Shown here: one piece after another, positions 10,448 to 22,742 of the stretch
Layout of the letters: each line of letters starts with the position of its first letter
How positions within the stretch are numbered: position 1 is the first letter of the stretch
Source of the DNA: Periplaneta americana
Lineage: Eukaryota > Arthropoda > Insecta > Blattodea > Blattidae
Direction: 5' to 3'
NCBI RefSeq assembly: GCF_040183065.1
Contig: NC_091120.1
Coordinates: forward strand, 14,500,708 to 14,564,707
DNA: 64,000 nt
Notes under the pieces: model-generated
Told to the model about the DNA's origin: nothing
What the model saw: the letters and a program-made list of their open reading frames with translations, nothing else
Database searches by the model: none
Program-made: the position numbers and the translations under genes

Positions 10448-11044
10448 TAAGTAAGTTATCACAACGTTTCACTGTTTATGTATTATATTAATAAGTTTGA
10501 AGATAAATAGATATGTGAAATTGTGGAATTGAAAGGTAGCCTTTCTAACTACAAGGGATTCTTTAGCAGAGAAAATGGAAAAAATCTGGAAGAATGTTGA
10601 TGGAACAAAAACAACGTAATGCTATCTCATTTGTAGCACGCTAAAGCGAATCAAGGAATTAACATATTCCTAAGCATGATACATAAAATCCTAATGTTAA
10701 GAAGTTCACGTGCTATATTATAGCATTTAAATATTTCTCTATAACCTTTTAAAGATGAACGTAACTCTAGTAATCTAAAGACGTCTTTAGAAGTACGAAT
10801 AATCTCGAAAGCTATGCTGTCTGTTGAACTCTAGAGCAAATACAAACCCTGTAGGTATAGGTCAATGTGAGCTGTGAAGATAGGAGGTTTAAAAATACGT
10901 ACGTAGCAACATCTCTGGTACAAATACACACACCTCATTCCTCAGGGTCACTGATTCAGCCTGCGGTGAAAATTATTTACACAGTCAATTTAAGAATCCA
11001 AGGTGCTCTTTCGGAGAAACCACAGCTCATCTATACCAATAATA
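10448..11044. other. No recognisable feature
   Basis: AT-rich sequence with no supported feature. Confidence 0.4.
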
Positions 11045-12250
11045 AGATAGTAACCTAATTTTTTCTGGTAATTTTCGCTTTCACAAAAATAATTGTGTTA
11101 ACATGTATAATGAACTATCCTGAGACCGAAAATCGGAATTTTGAACTTTTGTTTGTATATCTGTATGTTTGTTGGCTCTTCACGCGATAATGGCTGAACC
11201 GATTTCCACGAAAATTTGTATGTAAATTAAATTAGGTCTCACTTAGAATTCAGCCTATATGGCATTCAAAAGACTTTCTTTAAAAGGAGGGTTATAAGGC
11301 GGACTGAAGTAAATAAATCGAAATATCTAGCTTATTATTGATTTTCTAGGATAATATTACATAACGAAAGTTGCTTTAAAAATGTCTTCGACTAGTTTTA
11401 TTCTAAGCAAAATGTTTATAGATCCGATATTTAACGAGATATATGAGTTTTAAAATAACAATGCACTTTATATCCGTGCAGTCTCAAGCAGGCTGATATA
11501 ATAAAATGAGAACAAATGACTGCGATTATTTAAGGTGGCCTTGTATAACAAGCGGAAGATATTCATTTAACACTTTTTTTAATTTATTGAATATTCCCGA
11601 ACAAGAAGAATTCATATCAGGGGCTATACAAGAACAGATACATATGAAGGGTCCAGGGGAAAAACGTGCTAAGTCCAATTTTATCAATTTTTTCTTTTGG
11701 ATGCCATGTAATACCTCAGGCAATAGAGATTTCAGTGGTTTAATTGTACAGAGTAAAAACTTGATTAAGACAGAAATATTTGAACAATGATAACTCAGAG
11801 ACAATAGAATGTAATGGGCCTTGAAACTTTAAACTTGCTCTCCTGTAAAAACAGTAAAATGTGACTTAGCATGTTCTTCCCCTGGACCCTTCATATGTTG
11901 TACAACGTAATATAACAAATAATAAAGCTACAGTCTGTGAAAAACATAAAACATGACGAAAATTAAAGAAATAAAATAAGTAAGACAGAAGTTTTAGGGA
12001 GAAAGAACTATCAAATAAACAAACCAACCAAGAATTAAAATAAAATAAATAATCTTGCTAAAAACGTTTTTTTCTTAAACATCTCTCAAAACACCAGAAA
12101 TTTGGTAAAACTTTGTATTTCAATGGAAGTTGATTTTAAGTTGTTATTAAAAAATGTTTAATCCATTTCGTACCATAGTTTATTGAGCCTTTCTGAGAAA
12201 AATATTTGTTGTCGCAAGTACAGCGAAGAGCATGGGTATGGCTAGTTAAA
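11045..12250 (-). mobile_element. Dispersed repeat of the ACCCGTGCGC type, reverse copy
   Basis: Read on the minus strand it starts AACTAGCCATACCCATGCTC near 12248 and ends with the CGCGTGAAGAGCCAAC...CAGATATACAAAC segment and TTTCGGTCTCAGGATAG near 11110. The same start and end, in the opposite orientation, bound the repeat at 58380-59613. Elements with this ending (a phrase like CGAAATCGGTTCAGCCATTA followed by CAGACAGA) are common in insect genomes. I cannot name the class. An inverted pair inside (11638-11685 and 11845-11890, containing AAGGGTCCAGGGGAA) is not in the other copy as far as I can tell. Confidence 0.6.
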
Positions 12251-13255
12251 TAGTAGGTTACAATGTTACAAGGATATTTAGGAGGCAAATTTAAGGTCTC
12301 AGTGGTTTATGTCAACGATTCAAATACCGTCCCTAAAATTTATTTCCGATGATCCGTAGTTAATGATTTGTTTCTACCATCATGAAGCAGGCCGAACACT
12401 ATGCGTTAATAATGGTATGGCACTTCCTACAACAAGACGAGCAATTAGTTTGCTAAGAAACGCCGATACTGAGAACCATTTTATAATCTATGGCAGGGAT
12501 GAGACGATATTAGCTCCCAATCATGGTAGAAGAGCTCGACCTTGATCACGAGCGCATAGCGCATTCACTGTAACGTAGACAACAGGGATGTACATGCACA
12601 TGCAGTGAATAAAGGCAGCAATTATTACAATAACTTGCGTTACTAAATTCCTGGCTATGTAATAGGGCTAATTATTCAGTTATTTAATATACATGTACAT
12701 ATGTAAACAAATCACAAAGGGAAGGGATTTTAGGAACAAAAGAGAAATAGGAAAAGTTAATTGTATGTAAACCATTTTATTGTTAAAAGCAATTATTTAT
12801 TATGTAAATACTTCACTTCATTGGTTAGGAGAAACTAATAGGGTCTACCTGCTCGACGTGTGTGATCTCTAAGTACTTTTGAGTATTTGTTGAAAAAATA
12901 ATAATGGCAATATTGATTGAAATAGAGTATATTGATTGTGTGATTGTGAAAATGTAGTCCTTACTCTCCAGTCGTGATTATGTAATGAGTTTTCTTAGAG
13001 TGATTTGTGAGATGCACGTAACACGAAAAAAACAAATTGATTAAATTCAGATATTGAGAGCCATCGTAATTTTTGGGGTCAATCATTTAAGGGGATATGT
13101 ATGACTTTTAAAACTTCCACAATTTCGGCCAAAATTTGTGAAATTTAAACTATATAAACAGATCTATAATAATATCATCTGTACAAAATTTGGTGCAATT
13201 AGGTCTAATAGTTTTGAAATTATATTTTTAAGTATATTTTATATTGACGTTACTA
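12251..13255. other. No recognisable feature
   Basis: No domain, TIR or tRNA-like motif recognised. A 60-codon frame at 12363-12545 has no family signature. Confidence 0.4.
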
Positions 13256-13267
13256 AAAAAGCTCCTT

Positions 13268-14070
13268 TCTCCCATCAGGCGCCTCCCCAGGTGGCGGATT
13301 GGGGAATGCTCATCAGATATGTCGGGTACCGGGGAAATAAAATACCCGGGGTGGACCAAAACCAGCTGTTGCTGCCTTGTAACATATGGAGTTGGTTCTC
13401 CAAAGGCTAGGGGAAGATAACCCTGATCAAAAATTACCCGGTCCTCCGGGCAGGGGGTTTGGCGATGGGCCGACTACCCATCACAGTAAAAAGCCTACAG
13501 TTACGAAACCATCACGAATAGAAGCCGGACTGTCTAATGGAATACTGAATGTGAGATTGCTACAGAGGAAAAGAATAAGGCATATAGAAAAACACTACAG
13601 GGACATTGTACTAGAAGTATTTGGGAAAATTATAAGGATAAAAGAAGAATTGAAAAAGAGATTCATCGAGGTAAGAAGAGAGAATGGATGAAGTTAAAAG
13701 TTGAAAGTATGGAAGCATTAAGGAATCAGAATGAGGCAAGAAAGTTCTATAGGGAAGTTAACAATATACGGAGGCCTTTTAATTGTAAAAATACTTCAGT
13801 CAAGGATGAACAAGGACAGATTATAAGTGAAGAGAAAGAGATATGTGAAAGATGGCGTAGATATTTTGATGGCATCCTTAATGTTTCAAATCCACAGGAA
13901 AATGTTTCATCTGAAGAGCATCAAGAATTCGAAATTACATGAGAACCAAAATCCCCCAACTATTGAGGAAATAAAAGCAATTTCGCAGGATCGAGACAAC
14001 TGGCGGAAAATCGTGGAAGAGGCCAAGGTTCACAATGAGCTGTAGCGCCAAGAAAGAAGAAGAGAAGAAG
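13268..14070 (+). mobile_element. RTE-like family C LINE, both ends present, core deleted
   Basis: The 5' region is GC-rich (CCTCCCCAGGTGGCGGATTG, GGGTACCGGGGAAATAAAAT), as at the start of many insect RTE-like elements. It passes into the linker between endonuclease and RT (KFYREVNNIRRPF, then DEQGQIISEEKEICERWRRY), reaches the RT entry (PPTIEEIKAI) and then jumps directly to the C-terminus (QDRDNWRKIVEEAKVHNEL, stop), followed by an AAG-rich tail. The 12-bp AAAAAGCTCCTT lies at 13256-13267 and 14071-14082. Nearly all endonuclease and RT are missing, yet the termini and duplication are intact. Confidence 0.85.
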
Positions 14071-14082
14071 AAAAAGCTCCTT

Positions 14083-15712
14083 GCATCAAAGTTTTCAAAA
14101 TGTTTAGTTCATATTTGCTAAAAATCCTGAAAATAGTTATTGGAATAAAAGTGAATTAGCATTTTGAGTTTAGTAATAGTATAAGTTAAAGTGCAATCAA
14201 AGATAAAATATTATTTCTAAATTAAAGAAACACGTAGTCTAATAAAAGTAAATATCCAGAAACAAGCAACAAATAAAACATCAACAATACATTTAAAATA
14301 AAGAAATAAAAGGAATCTAGATACTATCTGTTGACACAAATGTAAATTAATTTACCTTCGATGTCAGTTCCGAAATTAATTTATTTCTCTTTTCTCCTGA
14401 ATAATGCCTATTTTTTTCATGTTGGGTCTCATAATGCCGTTTTATGTTGCTTTTTTGCAAATGATTTTTTTTTACACAACACACTGGACTTCATCACCAT
14501 GTTCGAAGCATAAATATTGTATCTTCCACTCTTTCTTGAAAGCTTCAAGCGCTTCCGTTCCGTCATGATGCGCTGTGTTCTAAGATCTGTACATCCTTTA
14601 GCAATGTTTACAGGTAAAAGAGCTCACCGCGCGCGCAGCGGGCATAAAATAGCTCTCGCCCGCAAATATTAGTCACCATCGCAAGACTGATCTATGGGGT
14701 AGAATGCATGGTCCTATTTACCTGTCACCAACACACGAATTTTAAAGTACATTTTTAGTAAAAACTATTCATTTTAGGGCTCATGTTTATTGCATATCCA
14801 TATACCACCCCTCAAAATATTACAACTTTTTTCTGACATCCTTTATATAAGTATTTAATCTTGGTGACATCTGTCTTTTATTTTTATTTTGATTCTGAAT
14901 GAAAATAAATAATATTTTTCTTAATATTTAAATGTTATAGTACTTCTGCCATTGTTGACATAACATACCCATTTCACATAAATTTATTTTTACAGGAAAT
15001 GACCCCGAGAATGAGCTCAGTTTGTAAGTCACTTTATGAAAGTACTAATGCTATTTTTACTGCAGGTTCTGGAATAAAGCCTGAAAATTACGAACTTCCT
15101 CTGCCATAAAATGTTGTTAAGGAGTTTTATTTGTTTTATTTCGCCCAAATCATGAGGATTGTTCAAAGGAGGTCCTTGAGCAACCTTTTTTACGTGGCTG
15201 TCTTGTAAGCACATTAACGGTTTATTGGGCTGTTATGTTATTCGGAGCCATTAAAAGAGGATATCGTTGAGTTCTGAGAAGAACACAGCGACACTCATCG
15301 ATGACACTACACGCGAGTTTCCATTTATAATTTGAGTAGGATGCGAGGTAATTCAGTTGCTGAAGTGTCGATCTCAGAGTAAAAGGGCATGGCTTCAATC
15401 CTGGGCGAAGAGAAGGAATTACTCTCTTCGTTGTTTGTTTTTTTATGAAGTTGGGCTCATCTCTTATCAGATGAAGGCGACTGAAACGTAATACTGAATC
15501 GTCCATACCGACCGTGTTATCAGTTTCAGAAAATAAATTTTCCTTCGAGATATCTAACAATTTTCCGATTTTGAGAAAGATATCCCAACTCAAAATTTAG
15601 TATAAAAATGTTATCAATACTTTTAAATTCTTAAAAAAAATTCGAGGGCAAAATTGTAAACTAAACACCTTCATAGGGCTAAACATGTAGGCCTACTGAT
15701 TTACTTCTTATC

Positions 15713-15713
<1 letters not shown>
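14083..15713. other. No gene seen
   Basis: AT-rich, apart from a short GC-rich patch near 14625-14670 (CACCGCGCGCGCAGCGGGC). No supported feature except the weak tRNA-like stretch at 15345-15420. Confidence 0.4.
15345..15420 (+). mobile_element. Possible decayed tRNA-like SINE head
   Basis: GAGGTAATTCAGTTGCTGAAGTG resembles box A of a tRNA (family form TAGCTCAGTTGGTAGAGC) and GGCTTCAATCC, about 45 bases later, resembles box B. The folding is imperfect and no copy of the body is present in the window, so this is a weak call. Confidence 0.35.
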
Positions 15714-15766
<53 letters not shown>

Positions 15767-15793
15767 GTAATAATAATAATAATAATAATAATA
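15714..15793. repeat. (AAT)n microsatellite
   Basis: AAT run interrupted once by AGT, directly abutting the 3' end of the LINE copy that follows on the minus strand. Confidence 0.9.
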
Positions 15794-17108
15794 TTTACTT
15801 ACAAAGAGCTTTTATGGAACCCGCAGGTTCATTGCTGACCTCACATAAGCCCGCCATCGGTCCCTATCCTGTGCAAGATTAATCAAGTCTCATCATATCC
15901 CACCTCCCTCAAATCCATTTTAATATTATCCTCCCAACTACGTCTCTGTCTCTCCAAAGGTCTTTTTCTCTCCGGCCTCCCAACTAACACTCTATATGCA
16001 GTTCTGGATTCGCCCACATAAACCCTGTTCATCTCAAACTTTTGGATTTAATGTTCCTAATTATGTCAGGTGAAGAATACAATGCGTGCAGTTCTGCGTT
16101 GTGTAACTTTCTCCATTCTCCTGTAACTTCATCCCGCTTAGTCCCAAATATTTTCCTAAGCACCTTATTCTCAAACCTATGTTCCTCTCTCAGAGTGAGA
16201 GTCCAAGTTTTACAATCATACAGAACAACCGGTAATATAACTGTTTTATAAATTCTAACTTTCAGATTTTTTGAGGGCAGACTAGATGACAAAAGCTTCG
16301 CAACCGAATAATAACAGGCATTTCCCATATTTATTCTGCGTTAATTTCCTTCCGAGTGTCATTTATATTTTTTTTTTTCACCCCTTCGTAGAATAAATGT
16401 CCAATTTTTATATTTTCATTTCGTACAATATTCTGGTCACGAGACATAATCATATACTTTGTCTTTTCGGGATTTATTTCTAAACCTATCGCTTTACTTG
16501 CTTCAAGTAAAATTTCCGTGTTTTCCCTAATTTTTTGTGGATTTTCTTCTAACATATTCACGTCATCCGCATAGACAAGAAGCTGCTGTAACCCGTTCAA
16601 TTCCAAACCCCCTCTGTTATCTTGAACTTTTCTAATGGTATATTCTAGAGCAAAGTTAAAAAGTAAAGGTGATAGTGCATATCCTTGCTTTTGCCCGCAG
16701 TGAATTGGAAAAGCATCAAACAGAATTTGGCCTATACGGACTCTGCTGTAACTTTCACTAAAACACATTTTAATTAATCGAACTAGTTTGTTTGGAACAC
16801 TAAATTCAATAAGAATATTATATAAAACTTCTCTCTTAACAGAATCATATGCCTTTTTGAAATCAATGAACAACAGGTGTACTGTACCCTTGTAATCACA
16901 TTTTTTTCCAATATCTGTGGAATACAAAATTCTGATGAATAGTCGATCTATTACGCCTAAAACCACACTGATGATCCCCAATAATTTCGTCTACATACGG
17001 AATTAATCTTCTCAAAAGGATATTGGACAACATTTTGTACGGCATTAACAAAAGTGATATTCCTGGAAAGTTAGTACAGTTAGTCTTGTGTAAATGTGCT
17101 AACACCTA
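15788..17108 (-). mobile_element. RTE-like family A LINE, RT to 3' end, minus strand
   Basis: Reading leftward from 17108: NCTNFPGISLLLMPYKMLSN (RT entry), [36 protein letters not shown] (motif A, catalytic Asp), [34 protein letters not shown] (intact YADD), [35 protein letters not shown], then the C-terminal half to about 16030 with more damage, ending near the TTTACTTAC tail at 15790. There are frameshifts near 16900 and 16330 and a deletion in the WAGHVARM region. It is 5'-truncated and lacks the endonuclease. It has the most RT domain of any family A copy here. Confidence 0.9.
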
Positions 17109-17355
17109 CAGGTAATCAAGTTTCTTGGAATTAAAGACCCTTTAGCCTGAGTTGTATTAGCACAGTGAAATGGAGACAAGAGAGGAAAGTAAAATGTGGA
17201 CCTCAAAACAAACGTAAGGATTGTTCTGCTTCGTGCATGAAATACTGTACTTTCAGTATGTTTGTTTTGTGTCACAAAACGAATATTTCCAATTTGCAAC
17301 AGTTTTCACGGCATGTTAAAATCAACGTATATATGTATGTATATTAAAATGAACG
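17109..17355. other. No recognisable feature
   Basis: Short unassigned segment between a LINE and a DNA transposon. Confidence 0.4.
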
Positions 17356-17357
17356 TA

Positions 17358-18240
17358 AGGTAGGTGTCCCTGATATGGCCATGCTAAGGTTTGAGAATTT
17401 TTCTTGCCGCCATTTTGAAAAATAATGTAAACCACTTTTTTCTTACTCGTTCTCAGTCTAATGGACTTTCTTCAAACAATCTCCTTTCCCCATAAAAATA
17501 GCTTTAATTGTCCAACAAGTCCCAAATTCCAAAAGTCTACCTAGTGGCCATATCAGGAACATGTGCACATGATATGGCCACCCTTGTTCCATGTTCTACA
17601 AATCGTGATTGTTTTCAGTTTGATAGCGCAGTTGTGCTAAAATTAAATAATTTCGGTGTAAAATGAATAAACATGACACTTAATAATCTTTTTTATAATT
17701 CAAAAGTGTAGTCAAAACAGGTTTTTCCATCAAAAATTAAGTTATTTTTCTTAAAATACAAAACTTTTGCGTAATCCCAGCTATAAGGCATGTAAATTTG
17801 TCAGATGAAAAAAATAGAAGTGAAATGGTCTTGATATGGCCATGGTGCATTTGATATGGCCATATCAGGAACAGGTAAGCTTTCACGAAAATCGTTTGAT
17901 TATGAACAACTCGTGAAAGATACGCCATCAACGACAACACCGATCAATAGAACATTAAAAACTGAATGGAGTACGATGGTTTTCATGAAACAAGTATTTG
18001 AAAAACATACACAAAATAAAGGAGACTTACCAGAGAAAAATAAGAAGAGGTCACATGAAAACCGCAAAACAGGCAACTGACACCATATTGCTCAACCTGA
18101 CTGGATGGAAAACGATCAAGTGACATACCAGGATGTCCTTTCACTGGATGCTGCTGCAATTTAAAGGATTTTTTGGTTAACTAACTCACAATAGGATGGT
18201 GGCCATATCAGGAACATGGCCGTAACAGGAGCACCCACCT
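17358..18240 (+). mobile_element. Pogo/Tc1-like DNA transposon with GATATGGCCA repeats
   Basis: Terminal inverted repeats AGGTAGGTGTCCCTGATATG and the complement of CCTGTTACGGCCATG...CACCCACCT are flanked by TA (17356-17357 and 18241-18242). The motif GATATGGCCA, or its complement TGGCCATATC, recurs at about 17372, 17544, 17571, 17831, 17849, 17860 and 18192, often with AGGAACA beside it. The remaining frame at 17856-18080 is lysine-rich (KSFDYEQLVKDTPSTTTPIN) and might be the linker of a pogo/jerky-type transposase, but no catalytic motif is left. Length 883 bp, non-autonomous. Confidence 0.8.
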
Positions 18241-18242
18241 TA

Positions 18243-20324
18243 TATTAATTTTTGTTCACAGAAAATTTGCAATATGCCACGTAAATCAGCTAAAATAAAC
18301 GAAAGATATTAACATATGCAGTTATGTAGATATCCAACGTAAAAATATAAGTTTTTATAGGAAAAATCCAAAAGCAAGTGTGTAAATAACATTGGCCTTA
18401 TTCGAGCCTAAGAATCACGATCTGGAAGGTTATACTGTATTAACTTTTCACCCAAACAGAACAAGTCAACATGCAATTATTGCACGAAGTTCCGCGGTCC
18501 GTTGTTCATTTTACAACCTTTTCATTCGATCGCCATTCTGGCCTTTTATGACATGACGTTATATTAAAATTAAATGTGGTTTTCCTTACGCTTATATTGT
18601 CGTTGAAGTGCTGAGGTCCTAGTTATCGGATTCAGGCACAAAGGAGTGATATCGATTATGCTTCTATAAAAAGAGTGCCCATAACTCGTCCCAAGCTTTC
18701 AAAGTCCATCATCCGATTTTCCACTAATTTGCACCTGGTAATGGAAAAAGGCGAGTAACGCTTAACGGGATAACAGATACAAGTGTTTCACGTTGATGCA
18801 TGTGTCGTTACAGAGCAAATATGCACGAGGGAAGAACATATCTTTGTGACGAGCACACATCTGTTCTTCAAGAGAACCTCATTTTAAAACAAAGGCATTT
18901 CTGCTTTCTCTTTCAAAAGTTACTAAGAAATTATCGTTACTACGGAGGGAAAAGAACGACAAAAAAGAAAAATAAACGAGAAAAAATAAATTCAGTATCA
19001 TGTAGAGAAGGATTCCCGAACTAACTGTCGGAGCGGTATTTGCGGATCTTAACAGCGTCTGTTTGTTTTGAATGAAATAGCTCATGTGAACGTGCGTCCG
19101 ATTCTCAATTTAAAAAGTGTTATCGACAGTAATCTCACTAGAGGTTTTGATTTATCTAGAGAAAATCAAAACTCGAGTGGGATTTAATTGACTATTACAC
19201 GATTAGAAGAAAGTATATAAAGATTAGAAGTAACAAAGTACTCCAATACAATAAAATATTAATTGGCTTAGGAAAATACAACTGTCTTCAAATGTATTAT
19301 TGTACCATCTCAACATTACGCTAGATGGTAGTAGTGTTCTATGATTATGTTTTCTTGTTACCGGTATCAGTTGTACCAACTATGGAATCATCATTGAACT
19401 CTGTGGACTGTTACTAGTCAAGAAGGCTTTGTTGATTCAGTTTCATTTTTATTAAAACATTTGCATTTCACTTCAATCATCCGGATCCCAGTAATCAAAG
19501 TCACTTGACAGATAATTTTCAATAAATCTTAGTATTAAACAATATCTGATACGTGACTATCCATAATATCACATAGCAGAAGCTATAACAAACATAACCT
19601 AAATAATATAAACAAGTTTTAGAAAAGTTTTAATTAGGGATGATGAAATAAACAAGAAACGTTTTAATTAACGATGATGAAATAAAAAATAAACATGAAT
19701 AATTTTAAAAGAAACAATTATTGAAAGTACAATTTTCAAATTTGAATGTTTTAGTGGTTGGTGGTTCAGTTGATGTTCTATTGGACGTGTGCGTAAAAGA
19801 AGTGAACTCGTTGATGTACATGGTGTATCTCTCAACTTAATTCAGGATTTCCGAATGGTGCTCTTCATATATGACCAGTGATCTTTATTAATTCTTGTTC
19901 TTGAATGCCAATGCGAGTCATATTTGAAAGTGCTTTGCATCGACTGGAGTGGTTTGTAATTTTCTATTTTTTTTTTTTTTTTGACGTCCAGACCAGTGCA
20001 GTTTGAAATGTTGGCAAACAAAGAAACAAATGCTAGTGTAGTGATAAAAATAAACAAATGCTAGGGACGCGATAAAATTGTGCGATAAGCAGCCATGATT
20101 GGTTGAAAGACGTCCTTTCATACCGTTTTATTGGTCAATAATAGTCACAAGTATGACACATAGAGTCTACTTTCTCATTAAAGGTTGTGCGCAATTCGGA
20201 ACAATTCTGGTCTTTTATCATATGTGGCGTACCTGTGTTATTGGTTATAGCCCTAGTTTATCTTCTTAAAATATTATTTAAAATAAACAGTGACAGAGTC
20301 AGAAAGTTGCAAACTGAACTGTTT
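18243..20324. other. No gene seen; small 41-bp tandem near 19620-19700
   Basis: The phrase GTTTTAATTA(A/G)GGATGATGAAATAAA occurs twice about 41 bp apart near 19627-19690. The rest shows no supported feature. Small frames near 18800-19080 and 19850-20120 are not convincing. Confidence 0.45.
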
Positions 20325-20578
20325 CCACCGACGTAGTTCAGTCGGCTAAGACGCTTGCCTGCCGATCCAGGGTTGCGTTCGGGCGCGGGTTCGATTCTCG
20401 CTTGGATTGATTATCTGGTTGGGTTTTTTCCAAGGTTTCCCCCAACCGTAAGGCAGGTAATGTATGACGAATTTTCAGCCTCATCTCGCTAAATACCTTC
20501 TCACTATAACCAATCCCATCGAAGCTAAAAAACCTAGTAGTTGATACAGCGTCGTTAAGTAACCAAATAAAAAATAAA
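20325..20578 (+). mobile_element. SINE type 3, full length
   Basis: tRNA-like head with box A GTAGTTCAGTCGGCTAAGAC and box B GGGTTCGATTCTC. The central GGTTGGGTTTTTTCCAAGG ... CCCCCAACC forms a hairpin, followed by CCGTAAGGCAGG. The 3' end is TTGATACAGCGTCGTTAAGT then an A-rich tail. A second copy lies at 28801-29001. Confidence 0.9.
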
Positions 20579-21171
20579 GTAGCGACTTACATTTCTTAAA
20601 GAAGTTATCAACGCTAGATGGTAGTATTATCGATATGTGTACAAGCGAAACAAAGAAGCTGCAGTTTCAAGATAGCGACACCTGTGCACGTGTGTACCAT
20701 TTCCGACTGATCGAGCATTGATTCACGCTTTTTTTGAGCTGTTAATTATGCACCCAAAAACTCATCGCCTGTGGCTATCCGTGCTAACATCCTGTCTTCT
20801 GGAATTATGTCGCCAAACTGTTGTACATTTGCCTCCATGACAATCTACACTTGCTGACCGACTCTGTGGTCGATACTCGTCGACTCTTCTGACAACTTCT
20901 GTACTAAATAATTGTAGACAACTTGACGTGATCATGCACGGGCAGCATTTTTTTAAGAATATCCTTTGCTGCCAGACACTTTCCCCAGTAAAATCGCATA
21001 ACGGAGTGTTGCTCGACCAGAATACACTTGTTCAGAGGTGTCGCCATCTTTAAATTGCTGCTTCTTTGTTTCCCTTGTATTATTTGTGCGCATATTGATC
21101 ACCTTGATACCTGGATAATACTGCCATCTAATGTTGAGTATCAGGCTCTCATTAAAAATATAGGTCGCTAC
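20579..21171. mobile_element. MITE-like element with long imperfect inverted repeats
   Basis: The left arm (GTAGCGACTTACATTTCTT ... CTAGATGGTAGTATTATC ... GAAACAAAGAAGCTGCAGTT) pairs with the right arm read backwards (GTAGCGACCTATATTTTTAA ... TTAGATGGCAGTATTATCCA ... GAAACAAAGAAGCAGCAATT). The arms are about 120 bp with indels. No clear duplication at the borders and no recognised protein inside (about 350 bp of unique core). Confidence 0.7.
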
Positions 21172-21173
21172 TT

Positions 21174-22174
21174 CGATTTGTAAGTTACTTACTGGGTCAC
21201 TTATGTGCCTACACGAATAAATTTAATATGGACTCAAATTAGAGGATGAACTTTCGTTTTCTGAATTACACACAAAAGGTATCCTCAAATAATATTAATA
21301 ACTTACGTTGAAGTAGATTTTAGTAATTATTTTTCAAACATTTACCTAAGATACCTAACTATGTAGCTATATTCTAATCTCTCCTAATGTAATCCTACAA
21401 TCTTTCTAGTTACGGATATTTACACATAAGTATCAAAAGTGTAATATTAGTGGACTTTTATAATACTCCGAACAAATTTTATAGTTTCATTATAACTTTT
21501 CATATGTTCTTTTATCTGTTTATCCATGCCTAACAAATTCTCTTACAATTCAGTGAAAATTTCTCTTAACAATGGGTTCAGTATTCCATACCTGGTCACA
21601 GCTGAACGTTGAAAACCCTGTTTTAAAATGATGGTAACATTTTCATATGATTGATATTTAGTAAATATTAATGAGAAATTAATATGGTACACTTAATTTC
21701 ATAGTAAATCGTTTGAAGTTTCGGAAAACGTAGTATTCCTATTGCCATGGTAGATATTTTTGAAAAAATTGTAACTCCACAACATAACAGTTATTTATGA
21801 CACAAGCTCGCAAAGGGTCTCTTTTTGATATGAGGGTAAAGTTCGTGAAACGATACGATGTCGAGTTTCACAAACACACGAGAGCCAAAATGATAACTTT
21901 ACGAATGTGTATCATACAAAGTTTCTTTCTATTATAACACAAATTTACATTAAATAAATATTTCACGGCCGTCTAAACTAACAACCATTCAAAAGTAAGT
22001 ATCCATGGAATCACACCCTGTTTTATTCATGAACATGATTTCACAATCGTCTAACCAGCGTATAGGGAATTATAAATATGATCACTGGGCGTCGGTACCT
22101 TTGATGTAGTGGTACCTTATTTCAGTCACTTTGAGATTTTCTTAGACAACTTACATACACCAAGTCACTATTAT

Positions 22175-22244
<70 letters not shown>

Positions 22245-22734
22245 TAAGTGTTATCATAATTTTTTAAACACGGCGTAGTTTAAAAAAAGAAAGAAAATAA
22301 TTCCGTGCACATTAATTAATTTCTCCGAAACAGAAGGGGCTGGAGACACACTGAGCAGCTTATTTCAACTAATGAAGAAAACAAATTAAAATTATCGTTA
22401 TGATAGATTCCGACTTCAAGTCCAATTTGTGTTTTTTCTTTCAAATAAAGATCTATATAAATTTTTACTGAAATAAAATTATTACATTTCATGTGCATCA
22501 TTTCCAGATAAATTGACTTGTAGATACTGAATATGAACAGAATCTAACCATTAGGTCAAGGGAATCGCTGTATTCAAACAGGAGGATGGCATGCTCAAAA
22601 ATACTTCTTCATTATAAGGGATAACGATAAAGTTATTTCCGTGAAAATCTCTAAATAGGAGTTTTGTTACGTAACAATAGTTTCTTGGGGAAAATAACTG
22701 GCCACCCTACCCCATTATCTCGTAGCCTATTTGT
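21174..22734. other. No gene seen; (AAT)n at 22176-22243
   Basis: One AAT microsatellite. Otherwise no supported feature. Confidence 0.45.
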
Positions 22735-22742
22735 CTCATGAG

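Noticed and set aside
12363..12545. Small host gene of 60 codons
   Set aside because: No domain, no second supporting signal, AT-rich surroundings. Chance frame length.
16042..16251. Plus-strand frames over minus-strand LINE copies (also 29002-29292, 34020-34238, 37280-37489, 37631-37837)
   Set aside because: Shadows of the RT and C-terminal reading frame on the other strand. The same shadow recurs at each copy.
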